Source: Gemmatimonadota bacterium | GTDB lineage: Bacteria; Gemmatimonadota; Gemmatimonadetes; Gemmatimonadales; GWC2-71-9 | Direction of reading: 5' to 3' | DNA: 7,357 nucleotides | NCBI GenBank assembly: GCA_004357415.1 | Contig: SMVY01000027.1 | Location: forward strand, 1-7,357 | Shown here: positions 5,305-7,357 of the stretch, piece by piece | Layout: every line of letters begins with the position of its first letter | How positions within the stretch are numbered: position 1 is the first letter of the stretch | Translations under genes and position numbers: made by a program | Notes under the pieces: model-generated | Told to the model about the DNA's origin: nothing | Seen by the model: only the letters and a program-made list of their open reading frames with translations | Database searches by the model: none

Positions 5305-7357
5305 ATGTCACAGCCGTTTGCCTTGCACTGTCTGGGGCAGCCCCGCCTGGTGGCGCCCGATGGTCGGCCGGTTCGCCTCAAGACCCGAAAGCACCTGGCG
5401 CTCTTGGTCTACCTGGCAGTAGAGCCGAGGGTACCGCAGCGACGGGACCGCCTGGCGACGCTGCTGTGGGAGAAGGCACCGCCGTTCGAGGGGCGCCACT
5501 CGCTGGCCACCGCGTTATCGGTGTTGCGCGCCAAACTCGGCCGGGACTGCCTGGAGCGCGGCCGCGGCTGGGTGCGTCTCAATGCACCGGACCTCGAGCT
5601 GGATCTCGATCGCCTGGCCCGGGGCGATGTACTCGCGACCGACCTGATACCGGCGCTCGACGTCAGTGGCTTCCTGGAAGACTTCGACATTCCCGACGCC
5701 CAGGAGTTCGCCCACTGGTGCGACGGCCAGCGGGCACGCTGGCAGCCACGCATCGGGGACGCACTGGCAAGCCTCATGGATCGCTGCCGCCGGACCGGAG
5801 ATTTCAACCAAATCGAGCACTACGCGGATCGGATGCTCCAACTCGACGAACTCAACGAGCAAGGCATTCGTGCCAAGATGGAGGCGAGGGCCTTCGCCGG
5901 CGATCGGCTGTCGGCCCTCAAGGTGTACGAAGCCTGGCGGAGCCAGCTTGCCGAAGAACTGGACGCCGTCCCGTCCCCGCTGCTCGAGGGGATCGCCGTT
6001 CGCCTGAGGCATCGGGGCCTGGAGCGCCAGCACACCTCGGAAATCGCCCCGGTGCCCACGGATCAGTGGAAGGATCGACCGTTCGTCGGACGGGCTCCGG
6101 AATACCGTCGGCTGTATGAGGCGTGGGAATCGAGCCGGGCTGGCCAACCGTGCCACTACATGGTCTTGGGCGATTCGGGAGTGGGGAAGAGCACGTTGCT
6201 GCATCGGCTGGCTACGGCGGCAGGTCTGGAGGGTGCGGTGCCGGCCCGGGCACAAGGCCATGCCCTGGAGCAGAAGGTGCCGTATGCGGCCATAGGCACC
6301 CTGGTGGAGGACCTGATAGACCGGCCTGGCGCATCGTGCACCGAGCCGGCGGCGCTGGCCGATCTGGCACAGATCATCACCCGAGTTGGGGATCGGTTCC
6401 CCGACCTGCCACGAGTCCCGGCCATGCAGGGGGAGGCCACCCGTATCAGGCTGGCCGAGAGCGTGGAGCGCTTGCTGGTGAACGTGGCGGAGGAACAACC
6501 GGTCATTTTGGTGGTGGACGACCTGCACCACGCGGACGACGCCAGCATCGCCGTGCTGCACCTGTTGATGCGCAAGCTGACCACCACGCCGGTGATGATC
6601 CTGGCGGCCGCCCGTATCGCCGACCTCGCAGAGTTGCCGAGTGGCCGGCGGCTGATGGAAGCCGGAGACCGGATCCGGTTGCAGTCGCTGGAGTTGGGGC
6701 CGCTGTCAGCGGCGGAGAGCGAATCCCTGATCGACACCCTGATTCCGCCGGGGGAGCCCCACCCGACCGGCACCGCCCGCAAGGCGGTGCTGCGGGCCGG
6801 TGCCGGGTTCCCCATGGCGCTCGAGCTGTTGGTACACGACTGGCGGGACCACGGGAATCAGTGCCTGGCCCTCTCGCTGGACGCCATGACCGAAGACGTC
6901 GCCGTGGGCGACATGCCCAGCCACACGTACCGGCAGAGCTTCGAGCGCATCTACCGTCGGCTAGACCCGCTGACCAAGAACGTGTTGCATCTGGCGGCGG
7001 TGTTGGGTACCCGGTTGCACGATCCCCGGATGTACCGGCTGGCGGACTTGAGCCTGGGCCAGATGATGACCGGGCTGATCCAACTCACCTCGCTCCGCGT
7101 GCTGCGGGACGGCGGGCGGCAACTCGAGTTCATCAACGAGTTGATCCGGCGCGAAGCGTACCTGGCCATCCCGTCACCGCTGCGGCGGGTGTTGCACGCT
7201 GGGATCGCGGATCGGTTGTTGGGCGACGACCGGGAGGGTCGGGACGTACCGGGGCTGGAGATCGCCTGGCACCTGATCCGGGCCGGCCGCGGGCCCGAGG
7301 CGCCCCCGTATCTCCTGAACGGGGCGAAGGTAGCCATGCGTCACGGGGCGCCCAACG
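5305..7357 (+). CDS. BTAD-domain transcriptional regulator with AAA/STAND-type ATPase module (3' end off window)
   Basis: The frame stays open for 684 codons to the right edge, so the C-terminus is missing. Residues 3-93 resemble the OmpR/PhoB-type winged helix of SARP-like activators, including LKTRKHLALLVYLA (25-38), RDRLATLLW (47-55) and RHSLATALSVLRAKLG (64-79). Residues of about 96-235 form the bacterial transcriptional activation domain (BTAD), a helical TPR-like bundle ending near LSALKVYEAWRSQLAEEL. After a short linker, FVGR (260-263) opens an ATPase module with Walker A GDSGVGKS (289-296, K295) and Walker B VILVVDDLHHADD (400-412). The rest is helical and probably leads into a TPR sensor tail beyond the edge. 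It is probably a cytoplasmic regulator in which nucleotide binding gates activity; the signal and targets are unknown. No second helix-turn-helix is seen in the visible part. The gene is divergent from the lipoprotein gene, its nearest candidate target. Confidence 0.92.
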   Translation, partial: MSQPFALHCLGQPRLVAPDGRPVRLKTRKHLALLVYLAVEPRVPQRRDRLATLLWEKAPPFEGRHSLATALSVLRAKLGRDCLERGRGWVRLNAPDLELDLDRLARGDVLATDLIPALDVSGFLEDFDIPDAQEFAHWCDGQRARWQPRIGDALASLMDRCRRTGDFNQIEHYADRMLQLDELNEQGIRAKMEARAFAGDRLSALKVYEAWRSQLAEELDAVPSPLLEGIAVRLRHRGLERQHTSEIAPVPTDQWKDRPFVGRAPEYRRLYEAWESSRAGQPCHYMVLGDSGVGKSTLLHRLATAAGLEGAVPARAQGHALEQKVPYAAIGTLVEDLIDRPGASCTEPAALADLAQIITRVGDRFPDLPRVPAMQGEATRIRLAESVERLLVNVAEEQPVILVVDDLHHADDASIAVLHLLMRKLTTTPVMILAAARIADLAELPSGRRLMEAGDRIRLQSLELGPLSAAESESLIDTLIPPGEPHPTGTARKAVLRAGAGFPMALELLVHDWRDHGNQCLALSLDAMTEDVAVGDMPSHTYRQSFERIYRRLDPLTKNVLHLAAVLGTRLHDPRMYRLADLSLGQMMTGLIQLTSLRVLRDGGRQLEFINELIRREAYLAIPSPLRRVLHAGIADRLLGDDREGRDVPGLEIAWHLIRAGRGPEAPPYLLNGAKVAMRHGAPN

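Noticed and set aside
5277..6119. A 280-codon plus-strand open frame at the start of the BTAD gene.
   Set aside because: It is a +2 shadow of the regulator, whose own frame shows winged-helix, BTAD and Walker motifs and runs without interruption to the window edge.
5515..6561. A 348-codon minus-strand open frame within the BTAD gene.
   Set aside because: It is antisense to the BTAD and ATPase-coding sequence, carries no recognisable domain and has no support against the motif-bearing plus-strand frame.
1..7357. A defence system, toxin pathway or mobile element formed by these genes.
   Set aside because: No transposase, integrase, nuclease effector, toxin-antitoxin pair or biosynthetic enzyme set is visible. 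A kinase, a BTAD-ATPase regulator and an MBL hydrolase can each occur in such systems, but here each is better explained as ordinary signalling or envelope biology.

Overview
The window is GC-rich and comes from an unidentified bacterium. It most resembles Gemmatimonadota. The best evidence is a large membrane serine/threonine kinase with a GYRIERxLGxGGMAxVYLA-like start, one transmembrane helix, a FlgO/TolB-N-like domain and a TPR tail, a type expanded in that phylum. The assignment rests on family resemblance only; no rRNA, tRNA or other phylogenetic marker is present.

Layout: three genes lie on the minus strand and one on the plus strand. Reading down the minus strand from the middle of the window, there is first a predicted exported lipoprotein of unknown function (4053-4988). 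Next, after 259 bp of non-coding DNA with two short tandem repeats, comes the 960-residue receptor-like kinase (911-3793, GTG start). Last, only 57 bp beyond the kinase stop, comes an exported metallo-beta-lactamase-fold hydrolase of the RNase Z-like/GntH-like kind (1-853), which runs off the left edge. Divergent from the lipoprotein gene, a BTAD-domain regulator with an AAA/STAND-type ATPase module starts at 5305 on the plus strand and runs off the right edge. The 316-bp divergent interval (4989-5304) holds a perfect 13-bp inverted repeat that is a plausible operator.

How they may work together (inference): the kinase and hydrolase are probably co-transcribed, which would pair a transmembrane phosphorylation receptor with an enzyme at the cell surface or in the periplasm. 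The BTAD regulator is positioned to control the divergent lipoprotein gene, itself, or both. Nothing shows that the two halves form one system. I see no mobile element, CRISPR array, RNA gene, phage gene or recognisable defence system. The most checkable oddities are a lone CxxC pair in the kinase's extracytoplasmic tail, the export signal on an RNase Z-like hydrolase, and the palindrome between the divergent genes.
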